Assembly: GCA_945607565.1 (NCBI GenBank)
Contig: CALYZD010000011.1
Coordinates: 1 to 41,827, forward strand
From: an uncultured Bacteroidales bacterium
GTDB taxonomy: Bacteria > Bacteroidota > Bacteroidia > Bacteroidales > Marinilabiliaceae
DNA length: 41,827 nucleotides
Direction: 5' to 3'
A program made the position numbers and the translations under genes. Below the pieces are notes generated by a model. That model searched no databases, was not told where the DNA came from, and saw only the letters and a list, made by a program, of their open reading frames with translations. This document shows, in pieces, positions 18,411 through 29,115 of the stretch; position 1 is the stretch's first letter; each line of letters opens with the position of its first letter.

Positions 18411-19163
18411 ATGGGAAACAGATTGATAACGACCGTCAGCATCGACGGATTGGGCACCGCCAGGATATGCGGCAACAGCCGCGCACGGCGGATAATAGTG
18501 CGGCGCGGACGCGACGGAGAGATAGAGGCCACCGTCCCCTCGGACGCCTTTGTGCAGCAGGCCATCGACTTCATCACCGCCAACCGCGACCGCCTGAGCC
18601 GCCCCGCCGCCGCAGGTCGCAGGCCGCCCATCGTCTTCGACGACAGCAGCGTCTACCGCACGCGCACCTTCAGCCTGCGCATCGAGCCCGGCTCGCACTA
18701 TTCGCAGCGCGTCAGCGCCACACTGAGCCGCGGCATTCTGCTCGTCAGGTATCCGCCCGCCGCCTCGCCCACCGACGGGCACATCCAGCAGCAGATACGC
18801 AAGATAGTCACCGAAGCCATCCGCATCGAAGCCAAGCAGTTGCTCCCCGCCCGACTCAGCCGGCTGGCCGAGCAGCACCACTTCGTCTACACAGCGTGCA
18901 CCATCCGCAACACCACCTCGCGCTGGGGCAGCTGCTCGTCATCTGGGCACATCAGCCTCAGCCTGCACCTGATGCGCCTGCCCGACGAACTGATAGACTA
19001 CGTGCTGCTCCACGAACTCTGCCACACCGTCGAGATGAACCACGGCCCGCGCTTCCACGCCCTGCTCGACAAGGCCACCGCCGGCCGCTCCGCCGCGCTC
19101 AACCGAATGCTGCGCCGCTTCAGCACCACATCGCTCGAATATGCCGGAAATATGGAGGAATAG
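18411..19163 (+). CDS. YgjP-like zinc metallopeptidase (DUF45 / M48-related)
   Basis: The C-terminal part contains HELCH at residues 201-205 and NHGPRF (H211), the zinc site of the YgjP/DUF45 family, preceded by RWGSCSSSGHISLSLHLMRLP, the family signature. The N-terminal half is a beta-rich region without further motifs. Length is 250 residues from the ATG at 18411; the frame opens 12 codons earlier inside cls, but the start after the cls stop codon is more natural. No signal peptide is visible, so the protein is probably cytoplasmic. Family substrates are poorly known, and I do not assign one. Confidence 0.85.
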   Translation: MGNRLITTVSIDGLGTARICGNSRARRIIVRRGRDGEIEATVPSDAFVQQAIDFITANRDRLSRPAAAGRRPPIVFDDSSVYRTRTFSLRIEPGSHYSQRVSATLSRGILLVRYPPAASPTDGHIQQQIRKIVTEAIRIEAKQLLPARLSRLAEQHHFVYTACTIRNTTSRWGSCSSSGHISLSLHLMRLPDELIDYVLLHELCHTVEMNHGPRFHALLDKATAGRSAALNRMLRRFSTTSLEYAGNMEE

Positions 19164-19193
19164 GCTGCTAAGGGGTGGGAAATCTTCCGCGCG

Positions 19194-19730
19194 TCAGATG
19201 ATGTCGCGGGTGAAGGCCACGCGGGCCACGCCGTGCTGCAAGGCTGCCATCACCACAGCCTGAACAGACTGCGCGTCAACCGTGGTGCCGTTGAATTCGA
19301 GCGCTATCGTGGCGCAGGCATCGGCCGCCACGGTGACGTTGTAGCCCAGGTCGCGGGCGGCGCGCACGGTGGCCGCCACGCAGTTGTGGGTCGTCATGCC
19401 GCACACCACTATGTCGGTTATCCGTTCCGACTTCAGATATGCGTTGAGGTCGGTGCCGCAGAAGCTGTTCTGGGTGTGCTTGGTCACCACCTTTTCGCCG
19501 GGCTGCGGCCTGACGGGCGCGTGGAAGTCGCTGCCCGATGCCGAGCACAGGAATTCGGCGCCGGGCCTTGTTTCCTGATGCCGCACAAAGATCACCGGCA
19601 ACTCCCTGTTGCGGAAACTTTGCATCAGCAGTTCGGCGTTGATGGCCGCCGAGGTCGCATCCACCAGCGGCATGGCGCCACCAGTGAAAAAATCGTTCTG
19701 GATGTCGATTATCAACAGAGCTGTCTTCAT
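19194..19730 (-). CDS. Isochorismatase-family cysteine hydrolase
   Basis: A 178-residue protein of the isochorismatase-like fold. The catalytic triad is readable: D9 in LLIIDIQNDFF, K84 in VTKHTQNSF and C117 in CGMTTHNCV. The nicotinamidase metal motif (DxH with a second His) is absent, which argues against PncA. The substrate is not evident. The frame stays open 75 codons upstream into the neighbouring gene, but that stretch is not protein-like and the ATG at 19730 is preceded by CGGAGGAAAT, an unusually strong Shine-Dalgarno sequence for this genome, which settles the start. It lies 34 bases downstream of the GT9 gene on the same strand. I see no clear terminator after it. Confidence 0.9.
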   Translation of the reverse strand: MKTALLIIDIQNDFFTGGAMPLVDATSAAINAELLMQSFRNRELPVIFVRHQETRPGAEFLCSASGSDFHAPVRPQPGEKVVTKHTQNSFCGTDLNAYLKSERITDIVVCGMTTHNCVAATVRAARDLGYNVTVAADACATIALEFNGTTVDAQSVQAVVMAALQHGVARVAFTRDII

Positions 19731-19740
19731 ATTTCCTCCG
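19731..19740 (-). promoter_or_regulatory. Strong Shine-Dalgarno sequence before the isochorismatase-like gene
   Basis: The minus strand reads CGGAGGAAAT directly before ATG. GGAGG at five bases from the start is a near-perfect anti-16S match, while other genes in this window have A-rich leaders with no such match. Confidence 0.7.
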
Positions 19741-19764
19741 TTTTTTTTGGGGTTTGAGTGTTTT

Positions 19765-20808
19765 CTATTGCTTGGGCCGCTGCCCGAACACGGCTTCGTG
19801 TACGTGTGCGGCGATGCCTTCGGGCGGATATTGCAGGCAGTCATATTTTGTGCCCGATGCGCAAGGCTTGTTGCCGTAGATTGAGCACGGGCGGCAGGGC
19901 AGGTCGAGCTGCATGGCGTCGGCGGGCGACTGCCTGTAGCCCAGGAAGCCGGCATAGGGGTGCGTGGCGCCCCAGACCGAGATGACGCGTGTGCCGAAGA
20001 GCGAGCAGATGTGCATGGCCGACGAGTCCATGCTCACCATGCAGTCGAGGTGCGACATCAGCTGCATTTCTTCGGCAAACGACACCTTGCCCACCATCGA
20101 CACGCAGTTGTCCGACAGCTTTTCGAACGTCTGGGCTATTGCCTTCTCGTGCTTTCCGCCGCCGAAGACGAACACCTTGAGCCGGCGGTCGGAGCAGAGC
20201 ATTTCGATGAGCCGCTCCATCTTGTCGAGCGGGTAGACCTTGCCCATGTGCTGTGCGAACGGCGATATGCCCACCCAGCGCACTCCGTCGTGGTGACCGG
20301 TCAGAGCCAGCAGGCTGTCGGGCAGGCCGGCGCGCTTGAGCGGGTAGGTGTCGACCACGGTGGGCAGGCCGGCGGCGGCGAACACGTCGGCATAGCGCTC
20401 GATGGTCGGCTTGAGCTGCACCTTGACCTTGTTTTCGAGGCGCGTCAGGGCTTTCTTTTCGCTGCGGCCCTTGTTTATCACATACACCTTGCGGCCGCTG
20501 AGGCGGAAGAATGCGCGCAGCACTTTTGTCCGCAACACGTCGTGCAGGTCTATCACGGTGTCGAAGTCGTCGGTTTTCGACAGCGTCCGGAACAGCCGCC
20601 ACAGCCCTGCCAGGCCGCTGCGCTGCCTGCGGATGTCGGTGCCCACAAAGCGGAAGTTGGGATGCCGGGCAAAGAAGGGCTCGAACATCGGGTCGCTCAG
20701 CATCGTGACGTGAACGTCGGCATGGCTGCGGCAGACGGAGTCGACCACGGGCGAGGTCATTGCCGCGTCGCCCATGGCCGATAGTCTGATTACCAATATC
20801 TTGCGCAT
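19765..20808 (-). CDS. Glycosyltransferase family 9 (heptosyltransferase-like)
   Basis: The N-terminus MRKILVIRLSAMGDAAMTSPV is the GT9 signature, and the C-terminal half has VGISPFAQHMGKVYPLDKM and MVSMDSSAMHICSLFGTRVISVWG, the ADP-sugar-binding region of LPS heptosyltransferases. Length is 347 residues from the ATG at 20808; a GTG three bases earlier is also possible. The ATG overlaps the TGA of the preceding DUF4254 gene by one base (TGATG), indicating translational coupling. The likely role is adding a sugar to the lipopolysaccharide core at the cytoplasmic face of the inner membrane; donor and acceptor are not determinable here. A cysteine-rich tail (LPCRPCSIYGNKPC) is present. Confidence 0.9.
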   Translation of the reverse strand: MRKILVIRLSAMGDAAMTSPVVDSVCRSHADVHVTMLSDPMFEPFFARHPNFRFVGTDIRRQRSGLAGLWRLFRTLSKTDDFDTVIDLHDVLRTKVLRAFFRLSGRKVYVINKGRSEKKALTRLENKVKVQLKPTIERYADVFAAAGLPTVVDTYPLKRAGLPDSLLALTGHHDGVRWVGISPFAQHMGKVYPLDKMERLIEMLCSDRRLKVFVFGGGKHEKAIAQTFEKLSDNCVSMVGKVSFAEEMQLMSHLDCMVSMDSSAMHICSLFGTRVISVWGATHPYAGFLGYRQSPADAMQLDLPCRPCSIYGNKPCASGTKYDCLQYPPEGIAAHVHEAVFGQRPKQ

Positions 20809-21416
20809 CACTTTTTATTGTTATACAAGACCGGGTTCAGGTTGGGATCGTTATACATCTTCATCTGCTTGTAAACCTTCATGTATTTGCGCCCGTTCTC
20901 GATGTCGTCTATCAGTTCTTCGATGGCCGTCGCAAGGTCGTCGTGCTGCTCCCGGAGCACGGCCAGCTTCCTGGCGCAGGCCTGGCGGTGTGCCTCGTCG
21001 ACGTCGGTGCGTTCGGTCTCGATTTTCATGTGATAGATTTTCAGCGCGAGTATCGAGAAGCGGTCCACGGCCCACGCCGGCGACTCGGTGTTGATGCGGG
21101 CGTCGGGCCTGACCTCGACATCCTTGTATTTGTCCAGAAAGTAGGAGTCGATATATTCCACCATGTCCGTCCGCACCTGATTGGACGCGTCGATGCGGCG
21201 CTTGAGCATGAGGGCTTCCTTGGGGTCGATGTCGGGGTTGCGGATGATGTCCTCGAAGTGCCACTGGACCGTGTCGACCCAGTTCTTGTGATAGAGCAGA
21301 TGCTCGATCTGCGATTTGTCATACGGGTTTCGGAGCGGTTCGTCCACATTGTCGTGCTTGTGATAGTCGGCTATGGCTTCGTTGAAAACGCGCCAGAACA
21401 GTTCGGTTTGCTTCAT
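20808..21416 (-). CDS. DUF4254 protein coupled to glycosyltransferase 9
   Basis: A 202-residue, mostly helical, charged protein without signal peptide or membrane segment; it starts MKQTELFWRVFNEAIADYH and has NTESPAWAVDRFSILALKIYHM in the middle. I recognise it as the DUF4254 family, whose function is not known to me. The stop codon overlaps the start of the GT9 gene, an arrangement that points to a shared complex or step, probably in lipopolysaccharide core synthesis; that is inference from context. It stands first in its group, after the atpC terminator. I found no clear TAnnTTTG element in its 62-base upstream gap. Confidence 0.85.
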   Translation of the reverse strand: MKQTELFWRVFNEAIADYHKHDNVDEPLRNPYDKSQIEHLLYHKNWVDTVQWHFEDIIRNPDIDPKEALMLKRRIDASNQVRTDMVEYIDSYFLDKYKDVEVRPDARINTESPAWAVDRFSILALKIYHMKIETERTDVDEAHRQACARKLAVLREQHDDLATAIEELIDDIENGRKYMKVYKQMKMYNDPNLNPVLYNNKK

Positions 21417-21474
21417 GTTACGTATCCTTTTTGTGTGTTCGTTCGATTTCGGAGTTAATTTCGGCTATATTAAT

Positions 21475-21511
21475 AAAAAAGTCGCACACGCCATAGCGGC
21501 TTGTGCGACTT
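21475..21511 (-). terminator. Rho-independent terminator of atpD-atpC
   Basis: AAGTCGCACA (21479-21488) and TGTGCGACTT (21502-21511) form a perfect 10-bp stem; on the minus strand it is followed by a run of six T. It lies 27 bases past the atpC stop codon. Confidence 0.9.
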
Positions 21512-21537
21512 AGGCCGGTTAGCAGCTGTCGGACAGC

Positions 21538-21789
21538 TTATTGATTGAGCAGAATAGTCACCTTGTTTCTGTTGCATTCGAGGTAACCGCCGGCGCATTC
21601 GAACTGATGTTCGGTGCCGGTCTTCGCCTGCACCCTTATCGTCCCCTTGTCCAGTATCGAAATGATCGGAGCATGGTTTCGGAGCACAGTGAAGCGTCCC
21701 TTGCGGCCGGGAACCTCGACCAACCCTATGGCTTCGTCGAACAGAGTCCTGACGGGCGTGACTATTTCGAGATGCAGGTCGTTGTTCAT
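21538..21789 (-). CDS. atpC: F1Fo ATP synthase epsilon subunit (short form)
   Basis: Epsilon is part of the rotor stalk of the F1 sector. The 83 residues cover the N-terminal beta-sandwich (LHLEIVTPVRTLFDEA, GRFTVLRNHAPIISIL, ECAGGYLECNRNKVTILL) and stop before the usual C-terminal helical hairpin that inhibits the enzyme in many bacteria. Such short forms are normal in Bacteroidota, so this is not a truncation. It begins 4 bases after atpD and ends before a strong terminator, so no other ATP synthase gene follows. Confidence 0.93.
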   Translation of the reverse strand: MNNDLHLEIVTPVRTLFDEAIGLVEVPGRKGRFTVLRNHAPIISILDKGTIRVQAKTGTEHQFECAGGYLECNRNKVTILLNQ

Positions 21790-21793
21790 CTGA

Positions 21794-23326
<1,533 letters not shown>

Positions 23327-23334
23327 TTATTTTG

Positions 23335-24309
23335 TTATCGACTGCGTTTGACGAGCGTCTTGGCGAAGTTGCCGAAGAATATCTTGCCTTCTATCGAGAT
23401 GTCCATCCGGTTCAGCACCGAGATGGCCTTGTCGAACAGCTCGTCGATGCGGCTCTGCGTCAGCTCCCTGACCGACAGTGCGTCGTAGACCGAGCGAACT
23501 GCCGCTATCTTGGCGTCGCGGGCCGGATTTTGTACGGAAATCCAGTAATTTAGTTCTTTCTTTTGCTGGGCATTGGCGTTCTGCATGGCCGAAATCAGCA
23601 GACAGGTCTTCTTGTTTTCCATTATGTCGCCGCCGATGGCCTTGCCGAATGTGGCTTCGTCGCCATAGGTGTCGAGCAGGTCGTCCTGCAGCTGGAAGGC
23701 CAGGCCGATGTTTTCGGCGAATTCCGAGAGCGATTCGATGTCGGCACTCGGCGCGCCGCCTATGATGGCGCCCATGCGCATGGCGCCCGAAATCAGTGCC
23801 GAGGTCTTGAGTCTGATCATCTCCATGTATTCGTCGAGCGTCACGTCGTCGCGCCGCGAATATTCGATGTCGTACTGCTGGCCTTCGCACACTTCGATGG
23901 CCGTGCGGCTGAAGGTGTCGAGCAGCATGGCGAAGTTGCCCGTGTCGGCCTGCGATAGCAGCTGGTAGGCCTTGATCATCATCGCGTCGCCCGACAGGAT
24001 TGCCGTGTTGGCGTCCCAGCGGACATGCACCGTGGGCTTGTTGCGGCGCACGGGGGCGTTGTCCATTATGTCGTCGTGGAGCAGCGTGAAGTTGTGGAAC
24101 ATCTCGATGGCCAGGGCTGCCGGCATGGCCCGCCTGTAGTCGTCGTTGTAGAGCTGGCAGGCCGACAGGCACAGGAGCGGCCTGATGCGCTTGCCGCCCA
24201 GCGACAGGACGTACTCTATCGGCTCATAGAGCCCGTGCGGCGGCTTGTTGATGCCGAGCTTGGCTATTTCGGCATCCACTTCGGATAGTAGGTCAGTAAA
24301 CGCTTGCAT
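23335..24309 (-). CDS. Polyprenyl synthetase (trans-prenyltransferase)
   Basis: It condenses isopentenyl diphosphate onto an allylic diphosphate to make a longer isoprenoid, for example for quinone tails. The first aspartate-rich motif is in LLHDDIMDNAPVRRNKPTVH (DDxxD) and the second in AFQLQDDLLDTYGD; the GGKRIRPLL motif near residue 34 is also typical. Length is 324 residues. Chain length (geranylgeranyl to octaprenyl) cannot be settled by eye. It shares pathway use with ispF in this window. An imperfect -7 element, TATCTTTA, lies at 24381-24374 without a matching -33. Confidence 0.92.
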   Translation of the reverse strand: MQAFTDLLSEVDAEIAKLGINKPPHGLYEPIEYVLSLGGKRIRPLLCLSACQLYNDDYRRAMPAALAIEMFHNFTLLHDDIMDNAPVRRNKPTVHVRWDANTAILSGDAMMIKAYQLLSQADTGNFAMLLDTFSRTAIEVCEGQQYDIEYSRRDDVTLDEYMEMIRLKTSALISGAMRMGAIIGGAPSADIESLSEFAENIGLAFQLQDDLLDTYGDEATFGKAIGGDIMENKKTCLLISAMQNANAQQKKELNYWISVQNPARDAKIAAVRSVYDALSVRELTQSRIDELFDKAISVLNRMDISIEGKIFFGNFAKTLVKRSR

Positions 24310-24441
24310 GCTTCGATGTTCTTCCGAATCGCTGTCGAGCGCGTGGCTCCGATTCGTTTGAGTTAAACATTGGTAAAGATATAAAAGTTATGTTCGTTCG
24401 ATTTTAAATTACCAAAAAATAACATTTCTGCCTGCCCGCCG

Positions 24442-27042
24442 TCAGATGCCCAGCAGCTTCTTGATGTCGCTCAGCTTGTTGAGCGCCTCGATGGGCGTCA
24501 GGTTGTTGATGTCCAGACTGTTGATCTGATCTCTGATATCCTTGAGCACGGGGTCGTCAAGCTGGAAGATGCTGTATTGGAATCCCTTTTCGACGCGGCT
24601 CTGGCGCTCGTTGGCCGCGGGCATGCCCTGCTGGTGTGCCGACTCGAGTTCGGCCAGAATCTCGTTGGCACGGCTGACGACCGCCTGCGGCATGCCGGCG
24701 AGCTTGGCCACGTGGATGCCGAAGCTGTGCTCGCTGCCGCCCGGCACGAGCTTGCGCAGGAAGATGACCTTGCCGTCGAGCTCGCGCACCGACACGTTGT
24801 AGTTCTTGATGCGCGCGTGCAGCTTTTCCATGTCGTTGAGCTCGTGATAGTGGGTGGCGAAGAGCGTCTTGGCCTGCGCCTTCGGGTTTTCGTGCAGATA
24901 TTCGACTATCGACCACGCGAGCGAGATGCCGTCGTAGGTGCTGGTGCCGCGGCCCAGCTCGTCGAAGAGCACGAGGCTGCGCGGCGTGACGTTGTTCAGG
25001 ATGTTGGCCGCCTCGTTCATCTCGACCATGAATGTCGATTCGCCCTGCGATATGTTGTCGCTGGCCCCCACGCGCGTGAATATCTTGTCGACCACGCCGA
25101 TGGTGGCGGCGCTTGCCGGCACGTAGGAGCCTATCTGCGCCATCAACACTATCAGTGCCACCTGACGCAGCAGCGCGCTCTTGCCGGCCATGTTGGGCCC
25201 GGTTATCACCATTATCTGCTGGTCGGTGCGGTTGAGCAGCACGCTGTTGGGCACATACTGCTGGCCCACTGGCAGCAGCCGCTCGATGACCGGATGGCGG
25301 CCGTCGGCGATGTCTATCACGTCGTCCTGCGTCAGCGTCGGGCGGACGTAGCCGTATTCGGCCGCCGTGTTGCAGAACGACAGCAGCACGTCGAGCTCCG
25401 ACAGCACGTTGGCGTCGCGCTGGATGACCGACAGATAGCCCGTCAGTGCCGACAGCAGTTCGTTGTAGATCTGCGTCTCGATGTACAGGATGCGGTCCTG
25501 CGCCGTCAGAATCCGGCTCTCGTATTCCTTCAGTTCGTCGGTCACGTAGCGCTCGGCGTTCACCAGCGTCTGCTTCCTGACCCACGTCGGCAGCACCTTG
25601 TCCTTGTGAGTGTTGCGCACTTCGATGTAGTAGCCGAACACGTTGTTGAAACTGATTTTCAGGCTCGGGATGCCCGACTCCTGGCTCAGCCGCTCCTGCA
25701 GCGATGCCAGATATTCCTTGCTCGAGTGCGTCATCATCCGCAGCTCGTCGAGCTCGGCCAGCACTCCCGAGGCTATCACGCCGCATTTCGACACCGACGT
25801 CGACGGCTCGGGCGCTATCTCGTGCGCTATTCTGTCGCGCATCTCGGCACACGGGTCCAGCTCGGCCAGCAGGCGGCTCAGGTGCTCTTCGGTGCAGGCG
25901 CACTCCTTGAGCGGCCCGATGGCCATGAACGACGTCTTGAGCTGGTTGAGCTCGCGCGGCGCAATCCGTCCGCTCGAAATCTTGCCGACCAGCCGCTCCA
26001 TGTCGCCGACGTGATGGAGCGTGCGCGTCAGCAGTTCCCTGAAGTCGGGGTGCTCGGTCAGATAGCGGACCACGTTCAGGCGGTCGTCTATCAGCTTCTT
26101 GTCTTTGAGCGGCATGGCTATCCATCGCTTCAGCATGCGCGAGCCCATGGGCGTCAGCGCCTTGTCCAGCACGTCCGAGAGCGACTTGCGGTCGTCGGCG
26201 CCGCTGCCGAAGAGCTCGAGGTTGCGGATGGTGAACTTGTCGAGCCAGACGTATTTGGACTCTTCGATGCGGCTGAGCTTGCCGATGTGCTTGAGGTGGT
26301 CGTGCTGCGTGATGTCGAGGTAGAAGAGGATGGCGCCGGCCGCCGTGGTGCCGCACTGCATGTCGTGCACGCCGAAGCCCTTGAGCGACGTGGTCTCGAA
26401 GTGCTCGGTCAGCCGGTCGATGGCCGATGCGGGCACGAACGCCCAGTCGTCCATGGCGTAGGTCAGCCATTTGGTGCCGAAGAGGTTTTCGAAGTCGCTG
26501 CGGCGGCCTTTCTCGAACAAGACTTCCTTGGGCTTGAAGGCGGCCATCAGCTTGTCCACATAGTCGGCGCCGCCCTCGGCCATCATGAATTCGCCGGTCG
26601 AGATGTCGAGAAAGGCCACGCCGACCGTCTGGCGCGATATGTGGATGCTGGCCAGGAAGTTGTTCTCGCGGTTTTCGAGCACATTGTCGCTGTAGGTCAC
26701 GCCCGGCGTCACCAGTTCGGTTATCCCGCGCTTGACTATTCCCTTGACCGTCTTCGGGTCTTCGAGCTGGTCGCACACGGCCACGCGCTGCCCGGCTCTG
26801 ACAAGTTTGGGCAGATAGGTGTCCAGAGCGTGATAGGGGAAGCCGGCCAGCTCGGTCTCGGCCGCATAGCCGTTGTTCCTCGACGTCAGGGTGATGCCGA
26901 GTATTTCGGATGTCTTGACCGCGTCTTCCGAAAACGTTTCGTAGAAATCGCCGACTCTGAACAGCAGGATGGCATCGGGGTGCTTGGCCTTGATGCTCAT
27001 GTATTGCTTCATCAGTGGCGTGTCCGCTATTTCTTTTGCCAA
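24442..27042 (-). CDS. mutS: DNA mismatch repair protein MutS
   Basis: MutS binds mismatches and recruits MutL. The N-terminal mismatch-contact motif [14 protein letters not shown] (the Phe-x-Glu wedge) is intact, the connector and core domains follow, and the ATPase has GPNMAGKS at residues 615-622 (Lys621), then [15 protein letters not shown] and FATHYHEL. Length is 866 residues, normal for MutS1. It lies 26 bases after holA on the same strand. The 132 bases after the stop codon show no convincing terminator. Confidence 0.98.
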   Translation of the reverse strand: MAKEIADTPLMKQYMSIKAKHPDAILLFRVGDFYETFSEDAVKTSEILGITLTSRNNGYAAETELAGFPYHALDTYLPKLVRAGQRVAVCDQLEDPKTVKGIVKRGITELVTPGVTYSDNVLENRENNFLASIHISRQTVGVAFLDISTGEFMMAEGGADYVDKLMAAFKPKEVLFEKGRRSDFENLFGTKWLTYAMDDWAFVPASAIDRLTEHFETTSLKGFGVHDMQCGTTAAGAILFYLDITQHDHLKHIGKLSRIEESKYVWLDKFTIRNLELFGSGADDRKSLSDVLDKALTPMGSRMLKRWIAMPLKDKKLIDDRLNVVRYLTEHPDFRELLTRTLHHVGDMERLVGKISSGRIAPRELNQLKTSFMAIGPLKECACTEEHLSRLLAELDPCAEMRDRIAHEIAPEPSTSVSKCGVIASGVLAELDELRMMTHSSKEYLASLQERLSQESGIPSLKISFNNVFGYYIEVRNTHKDKVLPTWVRKQTLVNAERYVTDELKEYESRILTAQDRILYIETQIYNELLSALTGYLSVIQRDANVLSELDVLLSFCNTAAEYGYVRPTLTQDDVIDIADGRHPVIERLLPVGQQYVPNSVLLNRTDQQIMVITGPNMAGKSALLRQVALIVLMAQIGSYVPASAATIGVVDKIFTRVGASDNISQGESTFMVEMNEAANILNNVTPRSLVLFDELGRGTSTYDGISLAWSIVEYLHENPKAQAKTLFATHYHELNDMEKLHARIKNYNVSVRELDGKVIFLRKLVPGGSEHSFGIHVAKLAGMPQAVVSRANEILAELESAHQQGMPAANERQSRVEKGFQYSIFQLDDPVLKDIRDQINSLDINNLTPIEALNKLSDIKKLLGI

Positions 27043-27068
27043 AGCCTTACATTTTTTATGGGTTCTTA

Positions 27069-28073
27069 TCAGTGCATTATCTTGAAAATCATCTCGCGCA
27101 GCATGTCCTCCTGCTCCATGGCCGGCGCGCCGAAGCCTTTGGATTTCAGGTCGTATTCGCGCAGGATGGATATAATTTGCATCACCTTGCGGCCAGTGTA
27201 GGAGCGCAGGGCCGGCAGATAGTTCTTGCGCACGATGAACGGGTTGAGCCTGAGCGACGAGGCGATGGCGCCTTCCGACTTGTCGGGCAGATAGTAGATT
27301 GCGAACAGCTTCTGGAAGAATCCGAACATCGCGGATATTGTGGCCTGAATGGGGTTGGCCTTCGGGTTCTGCCCGAACGCCTTGACTATCATGTTGGCCT
27401 TCTGCACGTTGCGGTTCACCACGGCATCCAGCAGCTCAAAGTTGTTGAACTCCTTGCTGATGCCGATGTTGCGCTCCACGTCCTCGGCCGTCACGCGGTG
27501 GCGGTCGGTGCCCATGGCCACCTTGAGCTTTTCGATGGCCGAGGCTATGGCCGACAGGTCGGTGCCGATGAAGTCGGAGAGCAGGATGGCCGCCTTGTCG
27601 TCGATCTCAACGCCCACCGAGGCCGCATGCCGGCGGACCCACTCGGGCACCTGATTGTCATAGAGCTTCTTGGTGTCGAGCACGGCGCCCGCCGCCTCGA
27701 CCATGCGCACGAGCTTGAGGCGCTTGTCGACCGACTTGTATTTGTGGCAGATGACCAGCACGGTGGTTTCGAGCGGGCTGGCCACGTACTTTTCGAGTTC
27801 GCCTAACTTGTCCAGATTCTGGGCTTCCTTCACAATCACCACCTGACGCGCGCTCATCATCGGATACTGCATGGCGGCATGAATCACATCCACCACGCTG
27901 GTGTCTTTGCCATAAACCACCGTCTGATTGAAGGCGCGCTCCGACTCGGGCAGCGCATTGTTCTCTATGTAGTCCGACACCTGGTCTATATAATATGGCT
28001 CCTCGCCCATCAGCAGATAGACCGGACGGAATTTGCCGGCACCGAGCTCTTTGAGTATCTCTTCGTACTTCAT
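27069..28073 (-). CDS. holA: DNA polymerase III delta subunit HolA
   Basis: Delta opens the sliding clamp as part of the clamp loader. The N-terminal [31 protein letters not shown] is the usual HolA start, followed by [13 protein letters not shown] in the ATPase-like domain, [16 protein letters not shown] and the C-terminal collar helices. Length is 334 residues from the ATG at 28073; the frame opens 12 codons earlier, but that stretch is hydrophobic, unlike the family. It follows amn, with a terminator-like hairpin between them, and precedes mutS by 26 bases. Confidence 0.93.
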   Translation of the reverse strand: MKYEEILKELGAGKFRPVYLLMGEEPYYIDQVSDYIENNALPESERAFNQTVVYGKDTSVVDVIHAAMQYPMMSARQVVIVKEAQNLDKLGELEKYVASPLETTVLVICHKYKSVDKRLKLVRMVEAAGAVLDTKKLYDNQVPEWVRRHAASVGVEIDDKAAILLSDFIGTDLSAIASAIEKLKVAMGTDRHRVTAEDVERNIGISKEFNNFELLDAVVNRNVQKANMIVKAFGQNPKANPIQATISAMFGFFQKLFAIYYLPDKSEGAIASSLRLNPFIVRKNYLPALRSYTGRKVMQIISILREYDLKSKGFGAPAMEQEDMLREMIFKIMH

Positions 28074-28124
28074 AGCTGCAAATGTGGCAAAAATTAAAAA
28101 CAATGTCAATCAAAACCCGGGCTG

Positions 28125-28146
28125 AAAAACCCGCGCCGCGCGGCGC
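28125..28146 (-). terminator. Terminator of amn
   Basis: GCGCCGCGCGGCGC (28133-28146) is a perfect palindrome that folds to a short GC stem, followed on the minus strand by GGG and five T. It lies 22 bases past the amn stop codon. Confidence 0.6.
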
Positions 28147-28168
28147 TCCGGAGGCCGGCGCGTGCCGG

Positions 28169-28933
28169 TCAGAACTTCAGATGCTTGACCGAGCGGCCGC
28201 GCGACGAAATCTCGTTCAGGGCGCTGATGCCGATGCGCAGATGAGGCTCCACAAAGTTGGCCGTCACCTTGCGGTCGCTGCTGGCGGTCTTGATGCCTTC
28301 GGGAATCATGGGCTGATCGCTGACCAGCAGGAGCGCGCCGCACGGAATCTCGTTGTGAAACCCGACGGTGAAGATGGTGGCCGTCTCCATGTCGATGGCC
28401 ATGGCGCGGACCGATTCGAGATACTGCTTGAAGTTGTCGTCGTGCTCCCAGACGCGGCGGTTGGTGGTGTAGACGGTTCCGGTCCAGTAGTCGTAGCCGT
28501 GGTCGCGTATCGACGACGAGACGGCGCGCTGGAGGCTGAAGGCGGGCAGTGCCGGCACTTCCTGCGGGAAATAGTCGTTCGACGTACCGTCGCCGCGTAT
28601 GGCCGCTATTGGCAGGATGAAGTCGCCGATTTCGTTCTTCTTCTTCAGGCCGCCGCATTTGCCCAGAAACAGCACGGCCTTGGGCGACACTGCCGACAGC
28701 AGGTCCATCACCGTGGCCGCATTGGGGCTGCCCATGCCGAAGTTGATTATTATCAGCTCGTCGGTCGCGGCATTGGGCATGTTGCAGTTGACTATCGGCA
28801 CGTTGTAGATCTGCGAAAAGAGTTCCACATAGTGCATGAAGTTGGTAAGTAACACGTATTTGGGAAAGCCGTCAATCTCTCGACCTGTGTATCGGGGCAG
28901 CCAGTTGGCCACTATTTCTTCTTTCGTCTTCAT
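28169..28933 (-). CDS. amn: AMP nucleosidase (short Bacteroidota form)
   Basis: It hydrolyses AMP to adenine and ribose 5-phosphate. Conserved stretches are MKTKEEIVANWLPRYTGR, INFGMGSPNAATVMDLL, AVLFLGKCGGLKKK, DYWTGTVYTTNRRVWEHD, AIDMETAT (the purine-binding glutamate) and ALLLVSDQPMIPEGIK. Length is 254 residues from the ATG at 28933, matching Bacteroidota members rather than the longer Escherichia coli enzyme. The frame opens 27 codons earlier, but a -7 element at 28971-28964 lies inside that stretch and would exclude it from the transcript. A related nucleoside phosphorylase is a less likely alternative. Confidence 0.9.
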   Translation of the reverse strand: MKTKEEIVANWLPRYTGREIDGFPKYVLLTNFMHYVELFSQIYNVPIVNCNMPNAATDELIIINFGMGSPNAATVMDLLSAVSPKAVLFLGKCGGLKKKNEIGDFILPIAAIRGDGTSNDYFPQEVPALPAFSLQRAVSSSIRDHGYDYWTGTVYTTNRRVWEHDDNFKQYLESVRAMAIDMETATIFTVGFHNEIPCGALLLVSDQPMIPEGIKTASSDRKVTANFVEPHLRIGISALNEISSRGRSVKHLKF

Positions 28934-28963
28934 TTCGTTAATATCTTTTGGAATATTAACGCG

Positions 28964-28971
28964 CAAAAATA
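28964..28971 (-). promoter_or_regulatory. Candidate -7 element of amn
   Basis: The minus strand reads TATTTTTG, an exact TAnnTTTG match, giving a leader of about 24 bases to the ATG at 28933. The -33 region is weak. Confidence 0.5.
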
Positions 28972-29042
28972 GTGTTTTATTTTTAACCGAATCCTTATGG
29001 TTGTTAAAATTCAACTACACTTTGCGCGCCCCGGCCGCCCCG

Positions 29043-29095
29043 AAAAACGAGGCAGGACGCGAGCCCGCCCGTCTGCTGCGGGGCCGCGTCCTGCC
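29043..29095 (-). terminator. Rho-independent terminator of lon
   Basis: GGCAGGACGCG (29051-29061) and CGCGTCCTGCC (29085-29095) form a perfect 11-bp stem around a GC-rich loop, followed on the minus strand by TCG and five T. It begins 21 bases past the lon stop codon. Confidence 0.85.
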
Positions 29096-29115
29096 CGGTG
29101 GTTTCTGCGCTCGCG

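Noticed and set aside
19194-19730. Nicotinamidase PncA
   Set aside because: The triad fits the superfamily, but the PncA metal-binding DxH and its partner histidine are missing.
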